Below, in pieces: positions 47,719-57,684 of a stretch of DNA of 64,000 nt (position 1 is its first letter; the number at the start of each line of letters is the position of its first letter). Position numbers and translations under genes: made by a program. Under the pieces are notes generated by a model. The model did not search any database. It was not told the origin of the DNA and worked only from the letters and a program-made list of their open reading frames with translations. The stretch is from Brevibacillus antibioticus (GTDB lineage: Bacteria > Bacillota > Bacilli > Brevibacillales > Brevibacillaceae): positions 1,941,501-2,005,500 of the forward strand of contig NZ_SZNK01000001.1 in NCBI RefSeq assembly GCF_005217615.1. The letters run 5' to 3'.

Positions 47719-50700
47719 TTATTTAAGTGTATTGGCAAGTAGTTCGAAGATGTCGTCCATTTCTTCCATTTGAAGTTCTTTTAGACTAAAGTCACTGGGA
47801 GTCCGTTCGACTTCTTTTTTCTGCGAGCAATGTGTAATGATCGAACGGAGATGTTTTTGATAGTTCTCACTCAGTTGATGAATGGACTCTTCTTTAAACT
47901 GCTCCTCACTGTAAGTAAACGTGATGAGAAGCTCCCCACCTTCAATTCTTCCAGTAATATTCAAGGTGGTATAAATCTCCGAATCGGGACTCAGATTGTT
48001 CTTCCCATCCGCACCAAGTGAATTGCCTGAACTATAAGGAGAACGGGTAAACATTTCACTGGTTAGGCCTGAATCAAACTGCCCTAAATAGTTAAACGTC
48101 ACTTCCGGTTGCAAGGAAAAGGACAAAGAACGTCGTTTTTCCGGTTCTGTCATATATTTTAATATTTCATAGCCAATGCCTTTATTAGGGATCTTTCTCA
48201 GGTTTTCTTTTGTGCATTTGATATGGTCAGGTAAGTGATTCATTTGACTCAAATCTAGTAAAACCGGATATTGGGACGTAAACCATCCGATTGTTCTTGT
48301 CACGTTAGCGTGTTCGATCACATCCTCGCGCCCGTGTCCTTCCAGATTAATCACGATTTGGTCGAGCCTGCTCCACTCTGCAATGGCCAGCCCCAACGCT
48401 GCCAGTAACAAATCATTGATTTCGGTTTGATAAGCAGAATTTGCCTGTTTCAACAACTGTTCGGTTTCCTCTGCTAACAATCCGACTTGAATGTTTCGGA
48501 TACTATTCTGTTTGCTGCCCACCGTTTCATAGTCTTTTGGCAGAGAAGCATATCTAGCTCGGGACTCAAGATTCTCCCAATACGGGATTTCACTCAGCAA
48601 TGCATCACTATTCGCATACTCGTTCAGCCACACTGCCCAAATTTTAAAAGAATCCGTTTTTTCTGGGAGAACGATTTCTTTTCCTGCTAGAGCCTGACTG
48701 TAAGCAGTTGCTAGATCCTCAAACAGAATGCGCCAAGAGATTCCATCCATGACTAAATGATGGATGGCCAAAAACAAATGATCGCCTTGGCGTGTGTGAA
48801 ACAGCGCTGCCTTTACCAACTGTCCCTCTTGTAAATTCATACTGCTATGCAAACGTTTCGTCTCTTCTTCGATTGCTTGCTGGACATCCGAATGCGAGGT
48901 CAGATCATATTGAAGGAAATCGTATAATTCGCTACCCCATCCACGATTCTGTTGAACGATTCTTCCATTCTCGTTCCGATAGACCATTCGTAGCGCGTCA
49001 TGATGGGAAAGGATTTTATCCAAGGCCTTTCGGGTGGCTTCAGGATCAAATCCCTGTTTTCGATACAACACATACGATTGATTCCAATGGAACATATTTG
49101 TAAAGTTCTTTTCAAAGAACCATTGTTGAATGGGCGTTAAGGTAACAGGGCCTTCGATGATTCCCTGTTCGCTTCTCCTCGTCGTATTTTTGACATAGAG
49201 AGCAACCTGTGAAATTGTCGGGTAATTCAGTAAATCTTTCGTGTCTAGCTTTCGTTGATAGGCATGCAGACGAGCAGCGACCTGGATCGCATGAATGGAA
49301 TCCCCACCGAGTGAGTAAAAATTATCGCGAATTCCAATTTTCTCGATTCCCAATACCTCTTGCCATACGGTTGCGAGAATCTTTTCTGTCTGATTTCCGG
49401 GAGGTTCGTATGCGGGATTTGTCTCAACAGTAACCTCAGGTTCTGGTAATGCTTTGCGATCAATTTTGTCATTCGGCGTGAGCGGCATTTTATCCAGCTT
49501 CACGAAATAAGAAGGAAGCATGTACGCAGGAAGCTTTTGAGCGGCATATTCCCTAATCTGTGCAGGAGTTACTTCCTTTTGCGAAATAAAATAAGCGCAT
49601 AAATAGGGTTGAGCATTTTGGTCTTCTCTAGCGATTACCACTGCCTCTTTTATTTGTTCATGTTTCAGCAAAACGGACTCGATTTCTCCCAACTCAATCC
49701 GATGACCCCTGATTTTCACCTGATGGTCGATTCTGCCGAGAAACTCGATTTCTCCGGTCGGCAGCCATTTAGCCAAGTCTCCTGTCCTGTACATCTTCTC
49801 TCCTGGTACGAACGGATTATCCACAAATTTTTCGGCGGTCAAATCTGGACGATTCCAGTATCCTCTGGCTAAGCCTACTCCACCTATGCATAATTCGCCT
49901 TCACTGCCAATTGGCTGGAGTTGCAGCTCTTCATTGACAATATAAGCGGACGTATTTTGAATCGGTTTGCCGATTGGAATCGTTTGGTTGAGAAGCGCAT
50001 TGGAAGGTGCCTCCCATATTGTCGCGCAAATGCTTGTTTCCGTAGGTCCGTATGCATTTACGTACCTAACTTTATTTTTCCATCTATTTACTAAAGGGAA
50101 GTTGGCAGCTGAACCTGCCGTAATCATGATGCGAAGTGTTGTAAAATGATCTGGATTGAGGTGAGTTAAATAAGTGGGTGGCAACGTGATGATGGTCAAT
50201 TCATTCTCATTCAAATAGTTTTCAAAACTGATGAAATCATGAATCGTCAGTTTGGAAAGGATGTAGAGGCTGGCACCGGTTAGTAAAGCCATGAACATTT
50301 CCCATACCGATGCATCAAAAGACATGCTGGCAAACTGTCCAATCCTGTCTGCAGGTGTTACACCAAACGTATTTTGAAAGAATGATTGCAAATTCGCGAT
50401 CCCTTTATGCTCCAGCATGGTTCCTTTCGGCTTGCCAGTTGTGCCTGAAGTATAGATGACATACGCCATGTCAGTAGGCTTGCTTGGCAAGTGAAGATTG
50501 GAATCTGAGCGAGAATCCAGCTGTTCTTCCTCGAGTACGACTACAGGACCATGGTATCCGACGTCGTATACAAGTTGGCTAACGTTTTTCTGGGTAATGA
50601 CGATTTTGGTTTGACTGTCTTGCAGGATATATTGAATCCGATCTCGGGGATATTCGATATCGATGGGAACATACGCTCCGCCAGCCTTGAGGATGGCCAG

Positions 50701-50997
50701 AATAGCTGTAACATTTTCAATCGATTTCTCCATCATTACACCGACAATGCTGTCTGTCGTAATCCCTTTTTCGATCAGTACTCTTGCTAATTGGTTGGCC
50801 TTCCTGTTGAGCTCCCGGTAAGTTAAGCGCTCATTTTCATAAACGATGGCAACTCGATGTGGCACAGCCTCTGCCTGTTCCTCGAACAACTGATGAATCG
50901 ACTTATCCTGTGGATATTCCACCTTTGTATCATTAAATTTGACTACCTGCTCTTTTTCCCACTCCAAGTCGATAAGATTGGCCTGATTTGCTAACAT
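47719..50997 (-). CDS. tycA: Tyrocidine synthetase 1 (Phe activation and epimerisation)
   Basis: The 1092-aa initiation module activates L-Phe, loads it on its PCP and epimerises it. The A domain covers about residues 20-525 with the P-loop-like A3 motif [11 protein letters not shown] (182-192) and the catalytic lysine K511. Pocket residues are D228, A229, W232, T271, I292, A294, A315, I323 and C324, the Phe code of GrsA. The PCP serine is S567 in LGGDSIHA. The epimerase covers about 615-1060 with HHLVMDG (746-752). The C-terminal tail ([16 protein letters not shown]) is a COM-type donor for TycB. There is no C domain, as expected for an initiating enzyme. GGAGGGG precedes the ATG. Confidence 0.97.
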   Translation of the reverse strand: MLANQANLIDLEWEKEQVVKFNDTKVEYPQDKSIHQLFEEQAEAVPHRVAIVYENERLTYRELNRKANQLARVLIEKGITTDSIVGVMMEKSIENVTAILAILKAGGAYVPIDIEYPRDRIQYILQDSQTKIVITQKNVSQLVYDVGYHGPVVVLEEEQLDSRSDSNLHLPSKPTDMAYVIYTSGTTGKPKGTMLEHKGIANLQSFFQNTFGVTPADRIGQFASMSFDASVWEMFMALLTGASLYILSKLTIHDFISFENYLNENELTIITLPPTYLTHLNPDHFTTLRIMITAGSAANFPLVNRWKNKVRYVNAYGPTETSICATIWEAPSNALLNQTIPIGKPIQNTSAYIVNEELQLQPIGSEGELCIGGVGLARGYWNRPDLTAEKFVDNPFVPGEKMYRTGDLAKWLPTGEIEFLGRIDHQVKIRGHRIELGEIESVLLKHEQIKEAVVIAREDQNAQPYLCAYFISQKEVTPAQIREYAAQKLPAYMLPSYFVKLDKMPLTPNDKIDRKALPEPEVTVETNPAYEPPGNQTEKILATVWQEVLGIEKIGIRDNFYSLGGDSIHAIQVAARLHAYQRKLDTKDLLNYPTISQVALYVKNTTRRSEQGIIEGPVTLTPIQQWFFEKNFTNMFHWNQSYVLYRKQGFDPEATRKALDKILSHHDALRMVYRNENGRIVQQNRGWGSELYDFLQYDLTSHSDVQQAIEEETKRLHSSMNLQEGQLVKAALFHTRQGDHLFLAIHHLVMDGISWRILFEDLATAYSQALAGKEIVLPEKTDSFKIWAVWLNEYANSDALLSEIPYWENLESRARYASLPKDYETVGSKQNSIRNIQVGLLAEETEQLLKQANSAYQTEINDLLLAALGLAIAEWSRLDQIVINLEGHGREDVIEHANVTRTIGWFTSQYPVLLDLSQMNHLPDHIKCTKENLRKIPNKGIGYEILKYMTEPEKRRSLSFSLQPEVTFNYLGQFDSGLTSEMFTRSPYSSGNSLGADGKNNLSPDSEIYTTLNITGRIEGGELLITFTYSEEQFKEESIHQLSENYQKHLRSIITHCSQKKEVERTPSDFSLKELQMEEMDDIFELLANTLK

Positions 50998-51480
50998 ATG
51001 TCCCCTCCGATAATTGGAAAACTTTTGTCTATCATGAAGTATGACAATACGATGTAATGGCCAAACAAGTAAACGAAACTACAAGGAAATGGTCCGCTAA
51101 ATTCTGAAGATGGAGCCTCCGTGACGAATGGATCATATTGGGAATTTCCTCATCAACACCATTTAATATAATGGCCAAATGTAACGAAATATGTGGGTTT
51201 TTGTGTCTTTTTTGTAACTATTACCCAATTTTGTATTACTATGGTCATGAACCAATTTTCACCTACAAATTCTCCACCATTTTACATTTTTTCACAATGG
51301 GAATAATTCCCTGTTTGCTCAAACCAGTTTTCAGGACAAAAGTCACTTTCCATTTATTGGTGGAACCATGTACGCTGGTTCTGACCCTTTTCGAACGGCA
51401 AAATACAAATGTGCTGGCCTGCACACCTCCTTACAATCCGGCAGAATAACGTATTCATATGCACCTGTTTGAGAAACTGT
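50998..51480 (-). other. Long AT-rich tycA leader region
   Basis: No real gene is seen in this stretch. It contains the perfect palindrome GGGAATAATTCCC (51299-51311), two exact copies of TAATGGCCAAA (51055-51065 and 51169-51179), and an AAGGAGGTG anti-16S match near 51424-51432. That site could serve a short leader frame of under 30 codons whose start is uncertain. Confidence 0.4.
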
Positions 51481-51485
51481 TATTC

Positions 51486-51514
51486 ATTATAACAGAGAGT
51501 GTTTTGGAAATCAG
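51486..51514 (-). promoter_or_regulatory. Candidate tyc operon promoter (extended -10)
   Basis: On the minus strand TGTTATAAT (-10 at 51486-51491) is an extended -10 box. The -35 at the right spacing is poor (CTGATT), preceded by an A/T-rich stretch that could bind AbrB or act as an UP element. It implies a leader of about 480 nt before tycA. No better promoter is seen nearer to the gene. Confidence 0.45.
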
Positions 51515-51577
51515 TTAAAAAATAGTCAATTTTTGTTAATTGTGTTACCTTTTTACCAAACCATTCTTCCATCCCTA

Positions 51578-51624
51578 CAAAAAAGGCTCACACTTTCTGC
51601 TTCATTCGAAAGTGTGAGCCTTTT
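51578..51624. terminator. Bidirectional terminator upstream of the tyc promoter
   Basis: Perfect 17-nt arms (core GGCTCACACTTTC / GAAAGTGTGAGCC) flanked by A- and T-tracts on both sides, with a 10-nt loop. It insulates the tyc promoter from transcription from the right and stops antisense transcripts leaving the operon. Between 51625 and 51940 there is no convincing gene; short minus-strand open stretches around 51640-51790 could be decayed coding sequence. Confidence 0.85.
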
Positions 51625-51944
51625 GATTTACGATTTCATGGAGGAAGCGAAACGGCCGTATTCCATAAATCGCTGGACAGTTAAACCTCTCTGCAAAGCC
51701 ATCGACGAAAGCCTTTGATGATTGCATGTCGATTGTAAAAGGACGTCTAGCTTTTAACCAGATTCGATTGTTGAGGCGATTAAGGGGTTAGAAAAGTCTA
51801 TCTTCATAAAATCTCATGAAAATGTTCAAAATGTAAGCAATGGCAATCCATAAATCACAGGATCTACTAAGTCAAATATTTCATAGATAAATTACTTTAC
51901 AGAAGGAAAATTCTAGAACACAGCAAACAGAAATACAGTGTAAG

Positions 51945-52061
51945 TCACGATTTATCATGTATTTCTTTATATCTCGCCAGTGTACATTCTCCATCATTTT
52001 CTAGCTGACTCCAAAGCTTTGTGAGTTCTAAGTTGATCTGTTTATTCATAAACTTTTCCAT
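51945..52061 (-). CDS. Possible small protein of 38 aa
   Basis: A minus-strand frame starts ATGGAAAAGTTT and encodes a charged helical peptide (MEKFMNKQINLELTKLWSQL...). GGGGAG lies 11 nt before the ATG, which is a wide spacing. I do not recognise the peptide; its size and Leu/Gln-rich helix recall small regulators of the Spo0E kind, but the defining motif is not present. The ribosome site lies partly within an inverted repeat (CCTAACTC / GAGTTAGG, 52068-52099), which might mask it in RNA. It may not be a real gene. Confidence 0.3.
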   Translation of the reverse strand: MEKFMNKQINLELTKLWSQLENDGECTLARYKEIHDKS

Positions 52062-52067
52062 TACTAG

Positions 52068-52099
52068 CCTAACTCCCCTTTTTACTTGGATGAGTTAGG
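52068..52099. repeat. 8-bp inverted repeat upstream of the 52203 gene
   Basis: CCTAACTC (52068-52075) and GAGTTAGG (52092-52099) are separated by 16 nt. The repeat is placed so that it could be an operator for the + strand gene at 52203 or a hairpin in the minus-strand small ORF leader. Confidence 0.4.
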
Positions 52100-52202
52100 T
52101 AGCACGGATATATATTCCGAATGGAAGTGACTCCTCTTGCAATTGGTTGTTGTACATTCGTTGTTTGGGCTAACCAATATCATCATACACAAGGAGAAAA
52201 TC

Positions 52203-54317
52203 ATGCTGCTGAAAAGGTTTTCCGCCATTACCTTCTTATTATTGCTTTTCTTGGTACTATCTTCTCCAATACCTACGCTTGCGAAAGAATCCTCCATTCA
52301 AAATCCATATTATGTATTTAACTGGAATGAGGTAGGCAATGTCCGCATTACTGATTTGGCAAAAAAAGAAATCCTCTCTTCCATTCAGTACCAAGCCGAA
52401 TATGGCACGATTTACAATGCAATGACTCCTTCCCTTCCGAAAGGATCCAGTCAAATAACGTTGGATCAAAGTCCACCATTTCAACCAGGAGCGCCCATCG
52501 AAATTCGCTCCGAATCGTTTGGAGGCAGAATGAATGCTCCGCTTGTCCATCAGGCTAAAGTAACTGTCGTCCGGGAAAATGACGTGTATTTCTCTCCACC
52601 TACGACGAAAGTGATCGACCGGAACATATTTATCAAACGGAGCAGCCACTGGGTTCGCAAATGGGATGACGTAAAGGTGGAACACCAGGAAACGGCTACT
52701 GGTAACACAGTCATTGTCACAGGTCATACTCCGATTGCAGTGGTTACAACACAGTATGCACTGCAAAAGAATAGCCCAGCTATCGATATCACCGTAAAAA
52801 CCACCTACAAACGAGAGGCAAACGTTTTTCGTGAAGTGTTCTCCCTGCAATTCAAACCAAATGTAACAGAGGTATACCGCAAGAATCGGAAAGTGGATAC
52901 ACAGAAATTCCAAGCTTCTTACTGGCTGGATCGCCAAGGTGCGAAATTTGGTCAAGGGAAGCAAACAGCTTTTTTGTACCATGCCCCCAACGTGTCTTCA
53001 CTTGAATTGAATGCAACGAAAAAACAGCTTATTGTGAATCTGGATCACATGAACGATCACAGATACGTACAGCAAGGCTCTACGAATCAAGTCGGAAAAG
53101 TCCGCCACGCTTCCGAATATTGTGCAAACGATGAACGGACGAATTCCTTCTCGCTTGTAGTTGGATATCAACCGAAACTCATGCCTCGTTTTATGAGTCA
53201 GCCTTCTGGTTATTTGGCGACACACGTATGGACAGAGCATGCTGACGAACAGACGCTGCAAACGAACCGGGCTGTTTATTTCGGCTCTGAGAAGATTACA
53301 TCGTCGGCACAAGCGACAGGCGGTTTTGTCAAACACCGGATTCCGGTTACGAAAAGCGTCTTTTACTCGAATCCTTATTTTCAGGCGAACTCGCCTGTCA
53401 ATGTCGCTATTGCGCAAAGCCCTGAATTTTTACAGTTTCTGGATGATCTGAATCACAACGGTAATGAAATTGGTCTACACACCCTCTATCCTTACGAAAT
53501 CAGGCATTATCAAAAGACTACAGAAGATGCGTTGCAAGTAATGAAAGATCACTTCCAAAGCCGTACATGGATTGACCATGGGTATTTGAAGTCCAGCTTT
53601 GCGTTTAACGCACTCGACAACCAAACTGCGAATTACTTGGCGCATCAGTGGAAAAAATACGGCACATCGTATTTTTGGCACTACAGCTCAGAAGATATCG
53701 ACAATCCGTATAATGGCCTTGATCTGTACCAATCCCATAGAGGCGACGCCCTGCACACTCCTCTCTATTGGTCGCATCCCACAGTCACTGGCCCGTTTTA
53801 TTCATGGTCGGCTGCCACCATTCCGGAAGTTACACTGAATCTGTATCGGGAGCAAAATCTCCAGCAGCTCATTCAAAATCGTGGGGTTTTTATCAATCAT
53901 ACTTACTTGGCAAGAATTCCGTCCAAAAAGCAAGGCGGGAAATTTGTTATTCGAGATGCAGAAGGTAACTGGATCATTCACCCCGATTTTGACCGCTTGT
54001 TGAAGCGAATGGATGCGCTGCGCGAGCAAGGCAAATTGCATTTGACGACCGTGCGTGAAATCATGGATTATTGGCTCGCGCTCTCTCAAGTCAGAATGGA
54101 ATATGCACCAAACGGCTCGATTGTTCTGCACAATGATGGTATGCGCAAGATTTCTGGTCTTTCCATGGCGACAACAGCTTCGGAAGTCTATGTGAACGGG
54201 ATGAAGCCATCGCAGAAGAAAGCGGACGGCGATCTTATCTTTTGGTTCGATCTAGAGGCGAATGCAGTTGCTGTCATTGCAGCGAACAAAGTGGATAGCA
54301 TTGCACTCCCGAAATAA
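52203..54317 (+). CDS. Secreted protein with polysaccharide-deacetylase-like region
   Basis: The 704-aa product has a signal peptide (residues 1 to about 27, ending PTLAK). The N-terminal 350 residues are beta-rich and not recognised. The middle part, about residues 415-560, resembles the NodB/polysaccharide-deacetylase barrel: NGNEIGLHTLYPYEIRH, RTWIDHGYLKSS and late HTYLARI. A canonical metal triad with TFDDG is not seen, so catalysis is uncertain. The C-terminal 80 residues look like a small beta domain. The start is the ATG at 52203, 6 nt after AAGGAG. The gene is divergent from tycA, and its function is unknown beyond probable action on an extracellular polysaccharide. Confidence 0.65.
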   Translation: MLLKRFSAITFLLLLFLVLSSPIPTLAKESSIQNPYYVFNWNEVGNVRITDLAKKEILSSIQYQAEYGTIYNAMTPSLPKGSSQITLDQSPPFQPGAPIEIRSESFGGRMNAPLVHQAKVTVVRENDVYFSPPTTKVIDRNIFIKRSSHWVRKWDDVKVEHQETATGNTVIVTGHTPIAVVTTQYALQKNSPAIDITVKTTYKREANVFREVFSLQFKPNVTEVYRKNRKVDTQKFQASYWLDRQGAKFGQGKQTAFLYHAPNVSSLELNATKKQLIVNLDHMNDHRYVQQGSTNQVGKVRHASEYCANDERTNSFSLVVGYQPKLMPRFMSQPSGYLATHVWTEHADEQTLQTNRAVYFGSEKITSSAQATGGFVKHRIPVTKSVFYSNPYFQANSPVNVAIAQSPEFLQFLDDLNHNGNEIGLHTLYPYEIRHYQKTTEDALQVMKDHFQSRTWIDHGYLKSSFAFNALDNQTANYLAHQWKKYGTSYFWHYSSEDIDNPYNGLDLYQSHRGDALHTPLYWSHPTVTGPFYSWSAATIPEVTLNLYREQNLQQLIQNRGVFINHTYLARIPSKKQGGKFVIRDAEGNWIIHPDFDRLLKRMDALREQGKLHLTTVREIMDYWLALSQVRMEYAPNGSIVLHNDGMRKISGLSMATTASEVYVNGMKPSQKKADGDLIFWFDLEANAVAVIAANKVDSIALPK

Positions 54318-54341
54318 AAGGAAAATAGTGACCACAAATAC

Positions 54342-54380
54342 AAAAAAAGCTTCCCTAGCGGTTCTTAGGGAAGCTTTCTA
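54342..54380. terminator. Terminator between convergent 52203 gene and tyrS
   Basis: A 12-13-bp stem (AAAGCTTCCCTA / TTAGGGAAGCTTT) with a run of seven T on the minus strand and a weaker one on +. It mainly serves tyrS. Confidence 0.85.
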
Positions 54381-54389
54381 TTCCTTCAT

Positions 54390-55652
54390 TTATTTAGACA
54401 ATTTCACCAAGCTGTAGTTTTTCTTGCCTTTGCGGATAATGATGAAGCGACCGCCGATAGCGAGACTTGAAGTTACTTCCAGTTCCAGATCGGTAACACG
54501 CTCGCCATTCATGGAAATAGCGCCTTTTGTAATATCCTCGCGTGCTTGACGCTTGGATGGCTCAATGCCGATCTCAACGAGCCAGTCGACAATGTTCTTC
54601 GTTTCGAGGGTAGATTCGTACGTCGGCATTTCTTTGAAGCCTTGCTCGATCTCATCTGCCGATAGCGATTTAATATCGCCAGTAAACAAAGCTGCTGTAA
54701 TGCGCATTGCCTGCGCAAGCAATTCCTCGCCGTGCACAAATCTCGTCATTTCCTCAGCCAGCGCTTTTTGCGCCTCGCGTTTATGTGGCTCAGACTGTAC
54801 TTTTTCAGCCAACTCGTCAATTTGCTCTTTGGAGAGGAACGTGAAGTATTTCAAGTATTTTACAACATCGCGGTCATCGGTATTCGCCCAGAATTGGTAG
54901 AATTCGAATGGTGTTGTTTTGTTTGGATCAAGCCAGATGGCTCCTCCTGCTGTCTTCCCGAATTTCGTACCATCTGCCTTCAGCATCAGAGGAATGGTCA
55001 GACCGAACGCTTTTGCTTCTGGTCCTTCTTTTTTGCGGATCAGATCGAGACCGCTCGTAATGTTACCCCATTGGTCGGAACCGCCGATTTGCAGCTGAAC
55101 ATCTTCATGTTTGTACAGATGCAGGTAATCCAGCGATTGCAGAATCTGATAGGAAAACTCCGTAAACGAAATGCCGCTTTCCAGTCTGCTCGACACAACA
55201 TCCTTGGCAAGCATTGTATTGATGCTGAAGTTTTTCCCGTAATCCCGCAAAAATTCAATGACATTGATTTTGTGCGTCCAATCGTAGTTGTTCACCAAAC
55301 GGATTTGGTTATCGCCTTCTGTAATGAACAGCTTTTTCATCTGAGCGGTAAGTTTGTCGACGTTCTCCTGAATCTGTTCCAGTGTTTGCAAAGAGCGCTC
55401 GGATTGACGGCCGCTCGGATCGCCAATCGTACCTGTTGCACCACCGATCAAAATGACCGGACGATGGCCAGCGAGCTGGAAGCGTTTCAGTACCATGAAA
55501 GGAATCAAGTGACCGATATGCATACTGTCACCTGTTGGATCGACACCACAATATAATGAGACTGCTTTTTCGTTCGTTAATTCTCGCAGCCCTTCTGCAT
55601 CTGTTTGCTGATTGATGGCTTCGCGCCATTCGAGTTCGTCGATAATATTCAC
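54390..55652 (-). CDS. tyrS: Tyrosyl-tRNA synthetase
   Basis: The 420-aa product charges tRNA-Tyr. It shows the class I signature HIGH (residues 45-48, in DSMHIGHLIP), the tyrosine and tRNA region GGATGTIGDPSGR, the GGSDQWGN strand, the KMSKS-equivalent KFGKTAGG, and a C-terminal S4-like RNA-binding domain ending about RKGKKNYSLVKL. The start is GTG at 55652, after AAAGGAG with 9-nt spacing; the extra upstream codons in the open frame cross the T-box terminator. Expression is controlled by a T-box. The gene is a housekeeping gene that happens to lie near a Tyr-using NRPS operon. Confidence 0.95.
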   Translation of the reverse strand: MNIIDELEWREAINQQTDAEGLRELTNEKAVSLYCGVDPTGDSMHIGHLIPFMVLKRFQLAGHRPVILIGGATGTIGDPSGRQSERSLQTLEQIQENVDKLTAQMKKLFITEGDNQIRLVNNYDWTHKINVIEFLRDYGKNFSINTMLAKDVVSSRLESGISFTEFSYQILQSLDYLHLYKHEDVQLQIGGSDQWGNITSGLDLIRKKEGPEAKAFGLTIPLMLKADGTKFGKTAGGAIWLDPNKTTPFEFYQFWANTDDRDVVKYLKYFTFLSKEQIDELAEKVQSEPHKREAQKALAEEMTRFVHGEELLAQAMRITAALFTGDIKSLSADEIEQGFKEMPTYESTLETKNIVDWLVEIGIEPSKRQAREDITKGAISMNGERVTDLELEVTSSLAIGGRFIIIRKGKKNYSLVKLSK

Positions 55653-55686
55653 TGCTATACACTCCTTTAATCTTCTATGGTAAAAA

Positions 55687-55956
55687 ACAAAAAATCGCCC
55701 CTTGTCTATTGTAGACATAGGGACGATTGAATAACCGTGTTACCACCCAACTTGCACCAATGGACCCAAGCGCTTGCGCAGGCCATTCATGCCACTCGTC
55801 GCGAGTTATCGTTCGCGATTCCGCTCGGCATTACCCGAGATACTCCAGAGTGTATTTCGCTCGCTTATTTTGTACCGGGTTCCATCAACCCCCGGCTTTC
55901 TAGGACAGGGAATAAGCTGCTACTGGGCTCTTTCAACGTATGTTTCATATGAAATT
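55687..55956 (-). promoter_or_regulatory. T-box riboswitch of tyrS
   Basis: The minus-strand leader contains the T-box sequence TGGGTGGTAACACGG (55735-55749), followed by a terminator stem with a T-run (55687-55728). Upstream is a long structured stem I region with a TAC codon followed by A (TAC at 55872-55874), the probable tyrosine specifier. Uncharged tRNA-Tyr would favour the antiterminator and read-through into tyrS. Confidence 0.92.
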
Positions 55957-55962
55957 AAAGTC

Positions 55963-55991
55963 AGTATATTGAATTCAAATAGCAATGTCAA
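55963..55991 (-). promoter_or_regulatory. Sigma-A promoter of tyrS
   Basis: On the minus strand TTGACA (55986-55991) and TATACT (55963-55968) are exactly 17 nt apart, about 7 nt before the start of the T-box leader. Confidence 0.85.
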
Positions 55992-56020
55992 CCATGTAGC
56001 AATGATTCTGCCACGATCCC

Positions 56021-57573
56021 TTATTTTATTTTCGTGAGACCATCGGAAGTTAGTTCATAAACAGTTATTGCGACTTCATGTAAATACCGTCGATCATGCG
56101 AAATACTGATAATCACACTGTCAAAAGCCGTTAAGGCGTGGCACAGAACAGGAGTTGTCAAAGGACTGAAGTTTCGGGTCGGTTCATCCAGTATTACTAT
56201 TTCGCACTGATCCCAAATCATTTTTACCAGGAGTAATTTTGCTTTCTGTCCCCCAGATAAGTTTTTTATGGGTTGATGCATATCCTCTTTTGTAAATTTC
56301 ATACTGCCTAAATGCGTATACGCTTTTGTCATCGCATCTTTCATTCCCGTTGTTTCCAAGTATTCAATCGGTGTTTTGGTTGAATCCAGCCGCTCTTCAT
56401 AGTTTTGGGGCATATAACCGATCTTGAATGACGAGTGCTGGACGAGCTCATCCATGATCTTTTTCAACAACGTCGTTTTTCCGATCCCATTTTCCCCAAT
56501 AATCGCGACTTTTTCTGGCCCCTTGATCGATAAATGAATCTGTTTCGATAGCTGTTTGTTCGCTATTTGCAGTACTTCCAATGAAAAGTCGAGGATTTGT
56601 TTACTACCAGCTACATGTACCCCAGAATCAAATCGGAAGTCGCTTGCTTCTTCCACACTTGGAGCCTCTACAAACGTTTCCGATGCTTTCTCCATACGCT
56701 CTCTTTGATTTTTCAGAGACTTGATTTTCTTTTGCAGACGCGGATCTGACCTGGACACGTTCCGATGTTGATGCTCTGCCTTATTCCAAACGTCATGCCA
56801 TTTCTCCATTTGCTTTCGATGATCAGAAGCTTGCTTTCTGGCGATCTGTTCTTGTTTGTTCAAGTGGCTCATGCGATTCGCGATGTAATTCTCATAGGGT
56901 TCTCTTGAAAACGTATATTTGGGTACTTGTTTTTGCGCTTCGTCAGTTCCATATGAAGGATACCGTTTGCTGTATTCGCAATAAATGTTTCGTCATGCGA
57001 TACATATAGGACGGGAATAACCGTCTGTTAAACAAATCCTTCCGGAAATTCCATTTTTTGGATATCCAAATCATTCGTGGGTTCGTCCAGCAAGAGAACA
57101 TCAGGCTTCTGTGCCAGCAGACTTAAAAAGCGGTATTTGAAACGCTCACCACCAGACAGAACACCCAACTTTTTATCTAAATCCAATGCCTGAATGCCGA
57201 AATCATCCATCGCTCTCACCAGCTCTTTGGTCCATTGATTTTCGGCAAAAACGTTGGCGATGGTCATTTGTTTTTCTTCATCCGATAGCTCCTGAGAAAG
57301 AAAACCCATGGAACAATCGGTTCTCAACACGTTACCTTCATATGTGCAATACTCTGCAATCATTTGTTCCGCGTAAATCAATTTTAATAAGCTGCTTTTT
57401 CCATTTCCCTCTTCCCCGATGATGGCAATCTTGTCACCGATTTGCAGGGTGAGATGCAGATTTTGAATGAGAGTCCTGCCGTCTTTTTTGGTAGTAATCG
57501 TGCTATTATGCAGTTCAACCATTTGGATTCCCCATTTCGTTTTTCCATTTCTCGTCCTTTGCTTGTTGTTCAT
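56021..57573 (-). pseudogene. ABC-F (antibiotic-resistance type) gene, disrupted
   Basis: Two adjacent frames encode the halves of one ABC-F protein. The first (57573-57028) has Walker A GEEGNGKSS, signature LSGGE and Walker B LLLDEPTNDLD. The second (56872-56021) has Walker A GENGIGKTT, signature LSGGQ and LDEPTRNFSP. Between them an in-frame TAA (57028-57030) interrupts the region just before VLYVSHDETF, and a frameshift near the five-base homopolymer at 56930-56934 moves the frame before KYTFSREPYENYIANR. ABC-F proteins of this layout displace ribosome-targeting antibiotics. The start is the ATG of NNKQRTRN after AGAGGGG. Either the gene is broken or the sequence has two errors. Confidence 0.85.
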
Positions 57574-57597
57574 CTGTATCACCCCTCTTTTTTGACA

Positions 57598-57637
57598 ACA
57601 AAAAAAGATGCTCCTGTCCAATAAACAGAAGCATCTT
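57598..57637 (-). terminator. Attenuator terminator in front of the ABC-F gene
   Basis: On the minus strand a 13-bp stem (AAGATGCTTCTGT / ACAGGAGCATCTT) is followed by seven T residues, only 24 nt before the ABC-F start codon. It lies downstream of the promoter and leader frame and therefore acts as an attenuator. Confidence 0.8.
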
Positions 57638-57684
57638 GCTCTCGTACTAGAAATCGCTATATGAAAAATAGAACATACAGGAAT

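Noticed and set aside
17500..50500. Regularly repeated similar segments about every 3.1 kb
   Set aside because: They are not CRISPR or transposon repeats; they are the conserved cores of successive NRPS modules.
51138..51449. + strand frame of 103 aa in the tyc leader
   Set aside because: There is no ribosome site and the region holds promoter and leader features of tycA on the other strand; composition is typical of AT-rich noncoding DNA.
51640..51790. Minus-strand 41-aa frame beginning MQSSKAFVDG
   Set aside because: There is no ribosome site, and the competing frames are equally open over short distances. It is kept only as a possible remnant in the findings.
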